The notes beneath the pieces are model-generated. The model did no database searches. It saw nothing but the letters and a program-made list of their open reading frames with translations, and was not told the DNA's origin. Below, one piece after another: positions 53,232 to 61,647 of a DNA stretch of 64,000 nucleotides. The translations under genes were made by a program, and so were the position numbers. Origin of the DNA: Rhizobium indicum (lineage in GTDB: Bacteria > Pseudomonadota > Alphaproteobacteria > Rhizobiales > Rhizobiaceae); assembly GCF_005862305.2 (NCBI RefSeq), contig NZ_CP054021.1, positions 3,885,501 through 3,949,500 of the forward strand. Direction: 5' to 3'. The stretch's first letter is position 1. The number at the start of each line of letters is the position of its first letter.

Positions 53232-54640
53232 CAGTCCTCCAATACCCAAGTGTCTTTGGTGCCGCCGCCCTGGCTGGAATTGACCACCAGCGAGCCTTGC
53301 TTCAGCGCCACGCGGGTGAGCCCGCCCGGAATGATCTGTACCTTGTCGGATACAAGCACATAGGGGCGAAGGTCGACATGGCGCGGCGCAATGCCCTTGT
53401 TGACGAGGATCGGCACGGTGGAGAGCGACAGCGTCGGCTGGGCGATGTAATTGTTCGGCTTGGCTTTCAGCTTCTCGGCGAAATCGGCGCGCTCCTTCTT
53501 CGACGCCGTCGGGCCGACCAGCATGCCGTAGCCGCCGGAGCCGTGCACCTCCTTGACCACGAGCTCTTCCAGGTGTTCCAGCACATATTTCAGGCTGTCG
53601 GCTTCCGAACAGCGCCAGGTCGGCACGTTTTCGAGCAGCGCCTTGCGGCCGGTATAGAATTCGACGATCTCGGGCATATAGGAGTAGATCGCCTTGTCGT
53701 CGCAAATGCCGGTGCCCGGCGCATTGGCGATGGTGATGTTGCCGGAGCGGTAGACATCCATGATGCCGGGAATGCCGAGCGCGGAATCGGATCGGAAGGT
53801 CAGGGGATCGAGGAAATCGTCGTCGACGCGGCGGTAGAGCACGTCGATCGCTTCGTAACCGCGTGTCGTCCTCATCTTCACCTTGCCGTCGATGACGCGC
53901 AGATCCGCACCCTCGACCAGTTCGACGCCCATCATGTCGGCGAGGAACGAATGCTCGTAATAGGCGGAATTGTAGATGCCCGGCGTCAGCACGGCGACGC
54001 GAGGCTTGCCCTTGCAGCCGGGAGGGGCGAGCGAGGCGAGGCTTTGACGCAGCAGATAGGGATAATCCTCGACACGCTGCACCTTGTTCTCGTGAAAGAG
54101 CTCAGGGAACATCTGCATCATGGTTTCCCGGTTTTCCAGCATGTAGCTGACACCGGAGGGCGTGCGGGCATTATCCTCCAGCACGTAAAACTGGTCCTCG
54201 CCGGTGCGCACGATGTCGGTGCCGACGATGTGGGTGTAGACGCCGCCGGGCGGCCGGAAACCGATCATTTCGGGGATGAAGGTGACGTTGTTTTCGATCA
54301 GCTCGCGCGGAACGCGGCCGGCGCGGATGATCTCCTGCTTATGGTAGATATCGTCGAGAAAGGCGTTAAGCGCGATCACCCGCTGCTCGATGCCTTGGGC
54401 GAGCTTGCGCCATTCGCGGGCGGAGATGATGCGGGGAATGATGTCGAAGGGGATGAGTTTTTCGGAACTGTCGGCATGGCCGTAGACCGCGAAGGTGATG
54501 CCGGTCTTCCGGAAGATGTTTTCCGCATCGCGGGATTTGGCAATCAGATGCGCCCGGTCTTGGCTGTTGTACCACTCGAAGTATTTTTCATAAGGCGGGC
54601 GAGAACTTTCGTCCCCGGTAATCATTTCATCAAATGCCAA
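53231..54640 (-). CDS. Circularly permuted ATP-grasp type 2 protein (DUF404/DUF407)
   Basis: The 469-residue protein is taken to start at the TTG at 54640 (MAFDEMITGDESSRPPYEKY), because GGGGAG lies 8 bp upstream and relatives begin at this point. The open frame to 54706 is then untranslated leader. Motifs of the permuted ATP-grasp fold are visible: VTFIPEMIGFRPPGGVYTHI, VLEDNARTPSGVSYMLENRE, DDKAIYSYMPEIVEFY and VVKEVHGSGGYGMLVGP, with YVLVSDKVQIIPGGLTRVAL near the end. It should form an amide or peptide bond using ATP. It is the first gene of the three-gene unit with alpha-E and transglutaminase-like proteins. Confidence 0.92.
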   Translation of the reverse strand: MAFDEMITGDESSRPPYEKYFEWYNSQDRAHLIAKSRDAENIFRKTGITFAVYGHADSSEKLIPFDIIPRIISAREWRKLAQGIEQRVIALNAFLDDIYHKQEIIRAGRVPRELIENNVTFIPEMIGFRPPGGVYTHIVGTDIVRTGEDQFYVLEDNARTPSGVSYMLENRETMMQMFPELFHENKVQRVEDYPYLLRQSLASLAPPGCKGKPRVAVLTPGIYNSAYYEHSFLADMMGVELVEGADLRVIDGKVKMRTTRGYEAIDVLYRRVDDDFLDPLTFRSDSALGIPGIMDVYRSGNITIANAPGTGICDDKAIYSYMPEIVEFYTGRKALLENVPTWRCSEADSLKYVLEHLEELVVKEVHGSGGYGMLVGPTASKKERADFAEKLKAKPNNYIAQPTLSLSTVPILVNKGIAPRHVDLRPYVLVSDKVQIIPGGLTRVALKQGSLVVNSSQGGGTKDTWVLED

Positions 54641-55109
54641 AGGCTCGGCTCCCCTTTTTTGTTCATTTGAATACAACGCAAATGGCAATGCAAGAACCAT
54701 GCGCATTTCGAGGAAAAGATTTTGCGCTGCGGGAAACGGGTGAAAATCTGGGCATTTAAAGTGATGCGGTGCGGCATGGCGGATGGTGGATCTCGATGCT
54801 TGCGCAAAATCTGAGCATGTGATTGTTTTTCGTTCGGCCTACTGCATAATTTCACCCTTAAATCGACTCCGCTTTAAGGGTGAAATTATGCCGCAATGAA
54901 AGTGCTACAACGTCCTTTGCGCCTCTCGAAAAGACGCGCGGCGCTGTAGACGGTCGAATATGGTCATGCGCGGGCAACCGCGGGCTGGCGCGACCGCCAC
55001 TGGATCGCTGCCATCAGCGAAATTTCAGATAAGCATCAACGCTTCGCCTTTGACGGCGGCGGCCGGGTAGGGCTATCAGCACGGCACCTCTTCTCTCCCG
55101 AGCCGCTCC
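54641..55109. other. 469-bp intergenic region with a long palindrome
   Basis: It lies between the divergent ATP-grasp and DMT-transporter genes. It contains the 19-bp palindrome at 54844-54891 and the promoters of both genes, none assigned. No open frame here resembles a protein. Confidence 0.5.
54844..54891. repeat. Perfect 19-bp palindrome
   Basis: Arms GCATAATTTCACCCTTAAA (54844-54862) and its exact complement (54873-54891) surround a 10-nt loop. A+T-rich palindromes ending in GCATAATT are common between genes in Rhizobium, so a dispersed element is likely. It could also act as a bidirectional insulator between divergent promoters. Confidence 0.8.
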
Positions 55110-56009
55110 ATGTCCCTCGATCGCCTTGCCCCCGCCGTCTTCGTCCTGCTCTGGTCCACGGGCTGGGTGGTGGCGAAATACGCCTCGCTGCATTCCGAGC
55201 CCTTCACCTTTCTTTCGATACGCTACGCGCTGTCGGCGGCGGCATTCCTGGCGCTCTGCCTGGTGGTGCGGGCGCAATGGCCGAGCCGGGCGGCGGCGCT
55301 GCGCGCCGTCTATTCCGGCTTCTTCCTGCATGGCTTCTATCTCGCCGGCCTCTGGTGGGCGATCGCCAACGGCGTGCCGGCCGGCATATCCGGCATCATC
55401 GCGGCGCTGCAGCCGCTGTTGACGGCGATGGCCGCTCCCTTCCTCATCGGCGAGCGGCTGCAGCAGGCACAGAAACTCGGCCTTGCCCTTGGCTTCGTCG
55501 GCATTGCCATCGCCATTTCGCCGAAGCTGCTCGATCCGGCGACCGCCGATCTCACGCATGCCGCCCTGCCGCTGGCGATCAATCTCGTCGCCATGGCGTC
55601 CGTCACCTACGGCACGCTCTATCAAAAGAAACACCTGCAAGCCGGCGACCTCCGAACCATCGCGACCCTGCAATATGTCGGCGCGCTGATCCTCACGCTG
55701 CCGCTGTCGCTGGTCTTCGAGCATCAGCATTTCGATGGCGCCGCGCAGGCCTATGGCGCGCTGGCCTGGTCGGTCTTCGGTCTATCGATGGGCGGCGTCG
55801 GGCTGCTGCTCTATCTGATCCGCCGGGGTCAGGTGTCACGCGCCGCCTCGCTGATCTACCTGATGCCGCCGGCGGTTGCTCTCGAAGCCTTCATCGCCTT
55901 CGGGGAACCGCTGACCCTGCCGCTGATCGTCGGCACCGTGGTGGTCGTGACAGGCGTCTATCTGACGAACCGCAGGGCGTTCAGAGAGCATAGGCCTGCA
56001 GAGGCGTAG
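55110..56009 (+). CDS. EamA/DMT-family transporter
   Basis: The 299-residue inner-membrane protein has ten predicted helices in two EamA repeats (about residues 5-140 and 150-290). The first repeat ends GISGIIAALQPLLTAMAAPF, LIGERLQ, and the second ends SLIYLMPPAVALEAFIAFGE, each with the Pro and Glu typical of the drug/metabolite transporter superfamily. These proteins usually export amino acids, nucleosides or related metabolites. The substrate cannot be predicted. A strong palindromic terminator follows 5 bp after the stop. Confidence 0.9.
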   Translation: MSLDRLAPAVFVLLWSTGWVVAKYASLHSEPFTFLSIRYALSAAAFLALCLVVRAQWPSRAAALRAVYSGFFLHGFYLAGLWWAIANGVPAGISGIIAALQPLLTAMAAPFLIGERLQQAQKLGLALGFVGIAIAISPKLLDPATADLTHAALPLAINLVAMASVTYGTLYQKKHLQAGDLRTIATLQYVGALILTLPLSLVFEHQHFDGAAQAYGALAWSVFGLSMGGVGLLLYLIRRGQVSRAASLIYLMPPAVALEAFIAFGEPLTLPLIVGTVVVVTGVYLTNRRAFREHRPAEA

Positions 56010-56014
56010 ATAAC

Positions 56015-56042
56015 AAAAAGGCCGGAGATCTCCGGCCTTTTT
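56015..56042. terminator. Bidirectional rho-independent terminator
   Basis: A palindrome of A5-GGCCGGAGA and its complement with T5 (56015-56042) forms a long stem with T-tracts in both directions. It ends both the DMT-transporter transcript (plus) and the helicase transcript (minus, stop at 56063). Confidence 0.93.
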
Positions 56043-56062
56043 GCTTTTCAATCGTTCGACGT

Positions 56063-57748
56063 TCAGGCGCGTTCGCGGCGCTGGCCGCCACCGTTGCGGG
56101 AGCCGGAGCCACCGCGACGATTGCCGCCGTTGCCGTCGCGGCGCGGTTCGCCGGCCTGGGCCTGCTGCGGGCCGCGGTCCTCGCCATGCTTGCGGGCCGG
56201 GCGGCCGTGGGCATGGCGGCTGTTGCCGCGGTGATGACCGCTCGGCTCACCATTGGCATGGGCGCCGTGATGGGCCGGACGCTGCGGCTTTGCAGAGGCG
56301 CGGAAATCGGAGGTCGAGGCCAGATCGTTGTCGGGGCCGAGATCCGGGGTCGCTTCACCGCGGCGCTGACCGCGGAAGTCCTCGTTGCGGCTGGTCGGGC
56401 GCTCCGGACGCGGACGACGCTCCTCGCCGCCGGCGCGGACTTCGCTGCCTTCACCTTCGCGGCGCGGGCGGCGTTCCTGACGGCTGCCGCGATGCTCGGA
56501 GCGATTCTGGTCGCCACGGCCTTCGCCACGACCCTGACCTTCGCGACCCTGGCCGCCATTGCGATTGCGGTTGTTGCCGTTGCCGTTGGCGCGACGGGGG
56601 CCGCCGCCGATGTTTGCCGGCGCTTCGCCGCTGGCGACAGTGATGTCGATGCCCATCAGGCGCTCGATATCACGCAGCAGCTTGGCTTCGTCGGGAGCGC
56701 AGAAAGCGATGGCGATGCCGTCGCGGCCGGCACGCGCCGTGCGGCCGATGCGATGCACATAGGCGTCGGGCACTTCAGGCAGGTCGTAGTTGTAGACGTG
56801 GCTGACGGCCGGAATGTCGATGCCGCGGGCGGCGACGTCGGTGGCGATCAGCGTCTTGATGCTGCCGTCGCGGAAGGCCTTCAGCGCCCGCTCGCGCTGA
56901 CCCTGGCTCTTGTTGCCGTGGATCGAGGCGACGGAATAGCCGATGTTTTCGAGATGCTTCATCAGCTTCTCGGCACCGTGCTTGGTGCGCAGGAAGACCA
57001 TGGCGCGGCCATCGGGGTTTTCGGTCAGCGACTTGCGGAGCAGCTCCGTCTTGTCGTTCTTGCCGGCGACGAAATGAACGTACTGCTCGACCTTGTCGGC
57101 AGCCTTACCTGGAGGCGTGACTTCGACCTTGACGGGATCGACGAGATATTCGCCGGCAAGATCGGCGATCGCCTTCGGCATGGTCGCCGAGAACAGCATG
57201 GTCTGACGCTTTTTCGGCACCATCTTGGCGATCTTGCGCAGATCGTGGACGAAGCCGAGGTCGAGCATCTGGTCGGCTTCGTCGAGCACGAGATAGCGAA
57301 CGGCAGTCAGCGTGATCGCGCGGCGATTGATGAGGTCGAGCAGCCGGCCGGGCGTGGCGACGAGAATATCTGTGCCCTTTTCAAGCTGAAGCTGCTGCTT
57401 GTTGATCGAGACGCCGCCGACGACGACATTGATGCGCAGCGACGACTTGCGGATGAATTTCTTCAGGCTCTCGGCGATCTGGTTCACCAGTTCGCGGGTC
57501 GGCGCAAGGATCAGCGTGCGCGTCGTGCGGTTGTCGGGGCGCCGTTCATCGGCGAGCAGCTTTTCGATAAGCGGCAGTCCGAAAGCAGCGGTCTTGCCGG
57601 TGCCGGTCTGGGCAAGGCCGATCAGGTCGCGGCCTTCGAGGAGGAGAGGAATGGCATGTTCCTGGATCGGCGTCGGCGTTTCGATGCCGAGCTGGAACAA
57701 AGTAGCGACGATCGGCTTGGAGACACCAAGCGATTCAAAATTAGTCAA
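56063..57748 (-). CDS. DEAD-box RNA helicase (RhlE-type) with Arg/Gly/Asn-rich tail
   Basis: The 561-residue protein is taken to start at the TTG at 57748 (MTNFESLGVSKPIVATLFQL), with AAAGG 8 bp upstream; the frame is open to 57886 but relatives start here. The core (residues 1-370) has the Q motif PTPIQEHAIP, Walker A AQTGTGKT, PTRELV, TPGRLLD, the DEAD box VLDEADQMLD, SATMP, and HRIGRTARAGRDG. The last 180 residues are low complexity, rich in Arg, Gly, Asn and Glu (GNNRNRNGGQGREGQGRGEG), and are probably an RNA-binding disordered tail. It has roles in ribosome assembly, mRNA decay and cold adaptation by family. The 294-bp leader upstream (57749-58042) has no gene. Confidence 0.92.
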   Translation of the reverse strand: MTNFESLGVSKPIVATLFQLGIETPTPIQEHAIPLLLEGRDLIGLAQTGTGKTAAFGLPLIEKLLADERRPDNRTTRTLILAPTRELVNQIAESLKKFIRKSSLRINVVVGGVSINKQQLQLEKGTDILVATPGRLLDLINRRAITLTAVRYLVLDEADQMLDLGFVHDLRKIAKMVPKKRQTMLFSATMPKAIADLAGEYLVDPVKVEVTPPGKAADKVEQYVHFVAGKNDKTELLRKSLTENPDGRAMVFLRTKHGAEKLMKHLENIGYSVASIHGNKSQGQRERALKAFRDGSIKTLIATDVAARGIDIPAVSHVYNYDLPEVPDAYVHRIGRTARAGRDGIAIAFCAPDEAKLLRDIERLMGIDITVASGEAPANIGGGPRRANGNGNNRNRNGGQGREGQGRGEGRGDQNRSEHRGSRQERRPRREGEGSEVRAGGEERRPRPERPTSRNEDFRGQRRGEATPDLGPDNDLASTSDFRASAKPQRPAHHGAHANGEPSGHHRGNSRHAHGRPARKHGEDRGPQQAQAGEPRRDGNGGNRRGGSGSRNGGGQRRERA

Positions 57749-58042
57749 GGTATAACCTTTCGGGGCGCCACAATGACTATCGCCGGAACGCACCATGCGA
57801 TCCGGTTTCATTCTGGCGTCAAGAACCCCGCGTGAAGTGGGAACTTGTGAGTTGGAAAAAGCTTTCCAGCGCTTCTGGCCGCTCATGGGAGTGCGGCGCT
57901 CTATCGAAATGCGCTTTTGTCCCTTCTTCCTGCATCTGTATTTTTCAGCAGGGGCACGCTCACGCGGCGGCCGGAAGGGTGAAAGCTGACCCGCATTTGG
58001 GCTAGTTCGCGTGGAAAGTCAAGTGCGGTGCACAAGAAAGCC

Positions 58043-59158
58043 TCAGCCTTGGTCAGGTGAGGGCATGACGAGGACGAAGCTTTGCGATGCGGTCTCCGCG
58101 CCGTTGACGAGGATGGCGATGCGATGTTCGCCTGGATAATAACGCCGCGTCGTGATCGGCCGCATGGCGTGGCGACGCCCAATTGTATGGCTTTGCCCCG
58201 GAGCGAGCATTATCGCCTTGCACTTGAACACCTTGGGTGAGAGCGAACCGTCGCTCTTCACATGGTGAACGGCGTAGTCGATCATCAGCGACTGCGCTCG
58301 CTCGCCTGCATTCGTCACCCGGATTTCGAAATCCAGCCCTTCGCCGAACATCACCTCGCCGTTTACGAGCCGCAGTTCGCACTCGAGCGAATCGCTGGCG
58401 GCGAAGCCGAAATTGGCGAGCGCCTGCGCGTGGCCGTTCTTCAGCAGCGTGCGCGAGGCATGTTTCAGCAGCCAGCGGCGTTCGGAGGAAGCGCCGTCGA
58501 TATGGCCGGCGATGAAGGCGGCGACCAGATCGGGGTGATCCTTGGCGACATCGTTCAGGCTGTTGGCCACGGATCGGCGCACATAATCCTCCGGATCATC
58601 CATCAGCGCGGTCAGGATGGGCAGGATCGGCGCCGGATCCTTCACGAGCTGCGGCAGGCGCATCGCCCAGGGCAGGCGCGGCCGCGTTCCCTCGCTCGCC
58701 AGCCGGCGCACATGCTGGTCGGGATCGTCGACCCAGCCTGAAACGATGGCAAGCGCGCGCTGCTGGTCGCGGTGGATAAAGGGGCGGATGCCGAATTCGG
58801 CGGTGAAATGCGGCGTCAGCGCCTTTAGGAGATCGAGACCGAGATCGAAGTGATCAAGGCCGCGTGCGGCGATGAACTGATTGACTGGCAGCAGCATCCA
58901 GCCTGAGAGCCCCGGCCTGCCGGCGGCGGGCAGGCTGGCCTTGAGAATGGCTGCGGCCTCCCGGAAATCACCGGGAAGCGTGGCAAACAGCGCGTCGCGG
59001 ATCAGCGCCGACCGCTCCATCAGCTCCAGCGCGGAGAGGCCCTCGGTCGCCAGCGTCACGAAGCGGTTTTTATCGAAGATCTGCGCGTTGCCGGCAATAC
59101 GATCGGCCATATCGCCGACCAATGTTTCATGCAGCAAGTTCTTGAGCGGTTCCGGCAT
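58043..59158 (-). CDS. DNA alkylation repair protein with C-terminal Ig-like domain (AlkC-like)
   Basis: The 371-residue protein has HEAT-like repeats over residues 1-250 (FGIRPFIHRDQQRALAIVSG, DPDQHVRRLASEGTRPRLPW, DPEDYVRRSVANSLNDVAKD). This is the AlkC/AlkD fold that removes alkylated purines without base flipping. Residues about 265-371 form a beta-rich domain (VTNAGERAQSLMIDYAVHHV) like the immunoglobulin-like extension of the AlkC-beta group. GAGGAAGG precedes the ATG. It removes 3-methylcytosine or 3-methyladenine by family. It is a single gene, divergent from nothing obvious and 155 bp after the LacI gene on the same strand. Confidence 0.87.
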   Translation of the reverse strand: MPEPLKNLLHETLVGDMADRIAGNAQIFDKNRFVTLATEGLSALELMERSALIRDALFATLPGDFREAAAILKASLPAAGRPGLSGWMLLPVNQFIAARGLDHFDLGLDLLKALTPHFTAEFGIRPFIHRDQQRALAIVSGWVDDPDQHVRRLASEGTRPRLPWAMRLPQLVKDPAPILPILTALMDDPEDYVRRSVANSLNDVAKDHPDLVAAFIAGHIDGASSERRWLLKHASRTLLKNGHAQALANFGFAASDSLECELRLVNGEVMFGEGLDFEIRVTNAGERAQSLMIDYAVHHVKSDGSLSPKVFKCKAIMLAPGQSHTIGRRHAMRPITTRRYYPGEHRIAILVNGAETASQSFVLVMPSPDQG

Positions 59159-59313
59159 GCTGGTCCTTCCTCTTTATGCGACCACCGCATGCCGGCCGAA
59201 TGAGGGCAGCATGGTCTGCGAAACATCTGGCGATTTGCTATCAGAGAATAGAGTGATCGCACCCACTCGAGCAATCGTGTGCAGATAGTGGGGGTATGCG
59301 TGTGGCGCGAGCT

Positions 59314-60342
59314 TTAGCGTATCGGTGCCGTCGATTTCCTTGGAATAAGGGTTGGGGCCGAGATCCGAATACGCTCGTCGGCAGGACTGTTGTCACCGGC
59401 AAGAAGATCAAGGGCGTTTGACGCAATTTGCTCGAACGGCACCCGCAACGTCGTCAGCGGCGTGGGGAGGTGGCTGACAATCGGAATGTCGTTATAGCCT
59501 ACGATCGAGATGTCCTGCGGCACGGAAAGGCCAAGTTTCGTCAGTCCCGACAAGGCGCCGATGGCAGTATTGTCGTTTACGGCGAAAACAGCGGTTGGGC
59601 GCGGACTAAGACGCATCAGGGTTTCGACGGCTACCGCACCGGACTCAATGCCGAATGTCGAGGGAATGATGTATGAGGGATCTGCATTCAGTCCAGCCTC
59701 TTCCAGGGCGTGGCGGAAACCCTCCACGCGGCCTCGCGAACTGGAGGCATAGGATGGACCGGCAATGACGCCAATTTTGCGATGGCCGAGATCGAGGAGA
59801 TGGCGGGCCGCGAGGTAACCACCGAGCCTGTCATCGCCGACCGACGAGAGGCTGTGGCCATCCGTCCGGAGGGCCAGGACATAGGGAATACCGCGTTTTG
59901 CCAGCTCGTCCGGAAAGTCATCGTCTTCCCGCGCCGTCGAAAGAATCAGTCCATCGACACCGCGCTTCAGCAGAGACTCGGCCGCAAGCCGGTCTGCCTT
60001 TGGCTTGTCGTCGGTCGTTGCGACAATCGCGAAGCGGCCACTACGGCTGCAGGCCTTGGCCAGTGCTTCGTAAAGCATGGCCATGACCGTATCCGTCAGC
60101 CTGGGCACGATCACCCCGATTGTCATTGTGTTGCCACGCCTAAGGCTCGCTGCGGAAACGTCCCGAACGTATCCCAGCTCTTCGGCAACCTTGCGCACGC
60201 GACGCGCGGTCTCGCTGTCGGAGCGGGGAAGCCTTTCGTCGAGAATGCGGGACACGGTAGACTTGGAGACACCGGCTGCGGCAGCGACGCCGTGAATAGT
60301 GACACGGGTCTGCCCCTGAACTTCATCCGTCTTTGAATTCAT
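59314..60342 (-). CDS. LacI-family transcriptional regulator
   Basis: The 342-residue protein starts MNSKTDEVQGQTRVTIHGVA with AAAAGG 5 bp upstream of the ATG at 60342. The LacI HTH (residues 13-65) has VTIHGVAAAAGVSKSTVSRI followed by the hinge. The sugar-binding periplasmic-like core (residues 70-335) has IGVIVPRLTDTVMAMLYEAL, LILSTARE, HRKIGVIAGPSYASSSRGRV and VFAVNDNTAIGALSGLTKLG. It is divergent from the DapA-like and MFS genes. The palindrome at 60434-60445 fits its operator, so it probably represses that unit until a sugar acid or related inducer binds. Confidence 0.93.
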   Translation of the reverse strand: MNSKTDEVQGQTRVTIHGVAAAAGVSKSTVSRILDERLPRSDSETARRVRKVAEELGYVRDVSAASLRRGNTMTIGVIVPRLTDTVMAMLYEALAKACSRSGRFAIVATTDDKPKADRLAAESLLKRGVDGLILSTAREDDDFPDELAKRGIPYVLALRTDGHSLSSVGDDRLGGYLAARHLLDLGHRKIGVIAGPSYASSSRGRVEGFRHALEEAGLNADPSYIIPSTFGIESGAVAVETLMRLSPRPTAVFAVNDNTAIGALSGLTKLGLSVPQDISIVGYNDIPIVSHLPTPLTTLRVPFEQIASNALDLLAGDNSPADERIRISAPTLIPRKSTAPIR

Positions 60343-60433
60343 TGAGCCTTTTCCATTCGAGTCGGCATTGAGCCGCCGCTCTCCAGCATGCCTCAAAAAA
60401 GATATTGACTCCAGAGAATTCGAGAACGATAGT

Positions 60434-60445
60434 GGGAACGTTCCC
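60434..60445. promoter_or_regulatory. LacI-type operator between the regulator and DapA-like gene
   Basis: A perfect 12-bp palindrome GGGAACGTTCCC with a central CG, as in LacI/GalR operators, lies 59 bp before the DapA-like ATG and 92 bp before the regulator start. The central CG and arm length suit LacI dimers. Confidence 0.75.
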
Positions 60446-60503
60446 GTAAACGATCCTATACCGATCGCGAGCGAACCGCGATTGCACGAAGGAGGAGACC
60501 AAT

Positions 60504-61451
60504 ATGCAACCGATGGATATGCGCGGGCTGAGCCCGGCCCCCGTTACCGCTTTCACCCGCGACGGTGAAATTGATCACAAAGCCAATGCCAAAATCGCCA
60601 AATGGCTGGTCTCGATGGAAGGCGTCAAAAGCCTCGTCATCCTCGGCCATGCCGGCGAGGGCACCTTCCTCACGGAAGAGGAGCGCCTTGCTCTCATCCG
60701 CACCTATGTCGAAGCGGTCGACGGTGCCGTTCCGATCATTGCCGGGATTACCGGTGAAGGCACGAGGGTCGCCGCTGAAGAGGCCAGGAAATGCAAGGCG
60801 GCTGGTGCCACCGGCGCACTCGTCTATCCGAACCACGGCTGGCTGCGTTTCGGCTTTCAGAAGGGAGCGCCTCAGGATCGCTACAAGGCAATCTGGCAGG
60901 AGTCTGGCCTCCAGTGCATCCTGTTCCAATATCCCGACGCCACCAAGGCATCATACGATCTCGATACACAGCTTGCGATTGCCACACAGGAAGGCGTCGT
61001 CGCCACCAAGAACGGCGTGCGCAATATGAAGCGCTGGTATGTCGAAATTCCGGAGCTGAAGAAGGCCAATCCAAAGCTGCAGGTTCTGAGCTGCCATGAT
61101 GAATGGCTGCTGCCAACCATGTTCGATGTCGACGGTCTGCTCGTCGGTTATGGCAATATCGCGCCGGAACTGCTGATCGACCTGATCAAAGCTGGCAAGG
61201 CGCAGGACTATCCGGAAGCGCGCAAGATCTTCGAACGCCTTCTTCCGGTGACGCGTGCCGTCTATCACCGCGGCTCTCACATGGAAGGCACCGTGGCCCT
61301 GAAACTCGGCCTTGTCCACCGTGGTATCCTTGATCACGCCACGATCCGCGAGCCGCTGAAGAACCTTGGCGAAAAGGCCGAAGCAGAGATCTTTGCTGCC
61401 TTCGACGCCGCCGGTATTGGCCGCGTTGACCAGTTGCTGGCTGCCGAGTGA
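60504..61451 (+). CDS. Dihydrodipicolinate synthase / N-acetylneuraminate lyase family aldolase
   Basis: The 315-residue TIM-barrel protein has LSPAPVTAFTRDGEIDHKAN at the start, the GxxGE-like ILGHAGEGTFLTEEERLALI motif, the Tyr in ILFQYPDATKASYDLDTQLA and the Schiff-base Lys in GVVATKNGVRNMKRW. GGAGGAG precedes the ATG. Members cleave or dehydrate 2-keto acids (KDG aldolase, 2-keto-3-deoxy-pentonate dehydratase, 5-keto-4-deoxy-glucarate dehydratase). With LacI and an MFS sugar/acid transporter it forms a catabolic unit. It could supply the 2-keto-3-deoxy-arabinonate dehydratase step missing from the arabinose cluster, but nothing here proves it. Confidence 0.88.
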   Translation: MQPMDMRGLSPAPVTAFTRDGEIDHKANAKIAKWLVSMEGVKSLVILGHAGEGTFLTEEERLALIRTYVEAVDGAVPIIAGITGEGTRVAAEEARKCKAAGATGALVYPNHGWLRFGFQKGAPQDRYKAIWQESGLQCILFQYPDATKASYDLDTQLAIATQEGVVATKNGVRNMKRWYVEIPELKKANPKLQVLSCHDEWLLPTMFDVDGLLVGYGNIAPELLIDLIKAGKAQDYPEARKIFERLLPVTRAVYHRGSHMEGTVALKLGLVHRGILDHATIREPLKNLGEKAEAEIFAAFDAAGIGRVDQLLAAE

Positions 61452-61459
61452 CCTCTTGA

Positions 61460-61484
61460 CGCCCCTGCGCAGGTCGCAGGGGCG
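61460..61484 (+). repeat. 10-bp hairpin between DapA-like and MFS genes
   Basis: Arms 61460-61469 and 61475-61484 are perfect complements around a 5-nt loop, 8 bp after the aldolase stop. No T-tract follows, so it is more likely an mRNA-stability or attenuation structure than a full terminator. An 11-codon frame (61508-61543) with GGGAGGAGG upstream sits between it and the MFS start. Confidence 0.65.
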
Positions 61485-61647
61485 CATTCCGAAGGGAGGA
61501 GGAAACCATGGAAACCCGCCGAGGCAGACTTGAACGTCTTTGAAGGCCATTGCTCTGACAGGACGAACTGACGCGCAGTAGCAACCATCAAGCAGGAGCG
61601 CCCCTGGCCGGGAGAGTGGTAGGCCACGGGGCGAGAAGGAGGAACCA

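Noticed and set aside
53213..54670. 485-codon plus-strand frame
   Set aside because: Antisense of the ATP-grasp gene, which has convincing domain motifs and operon structure.
56186..57835. 549-codon plus-strand frame over the helicase gene
   Set aside because: Antisense of the DEAD-box helicase, whose motifs are all present in order.
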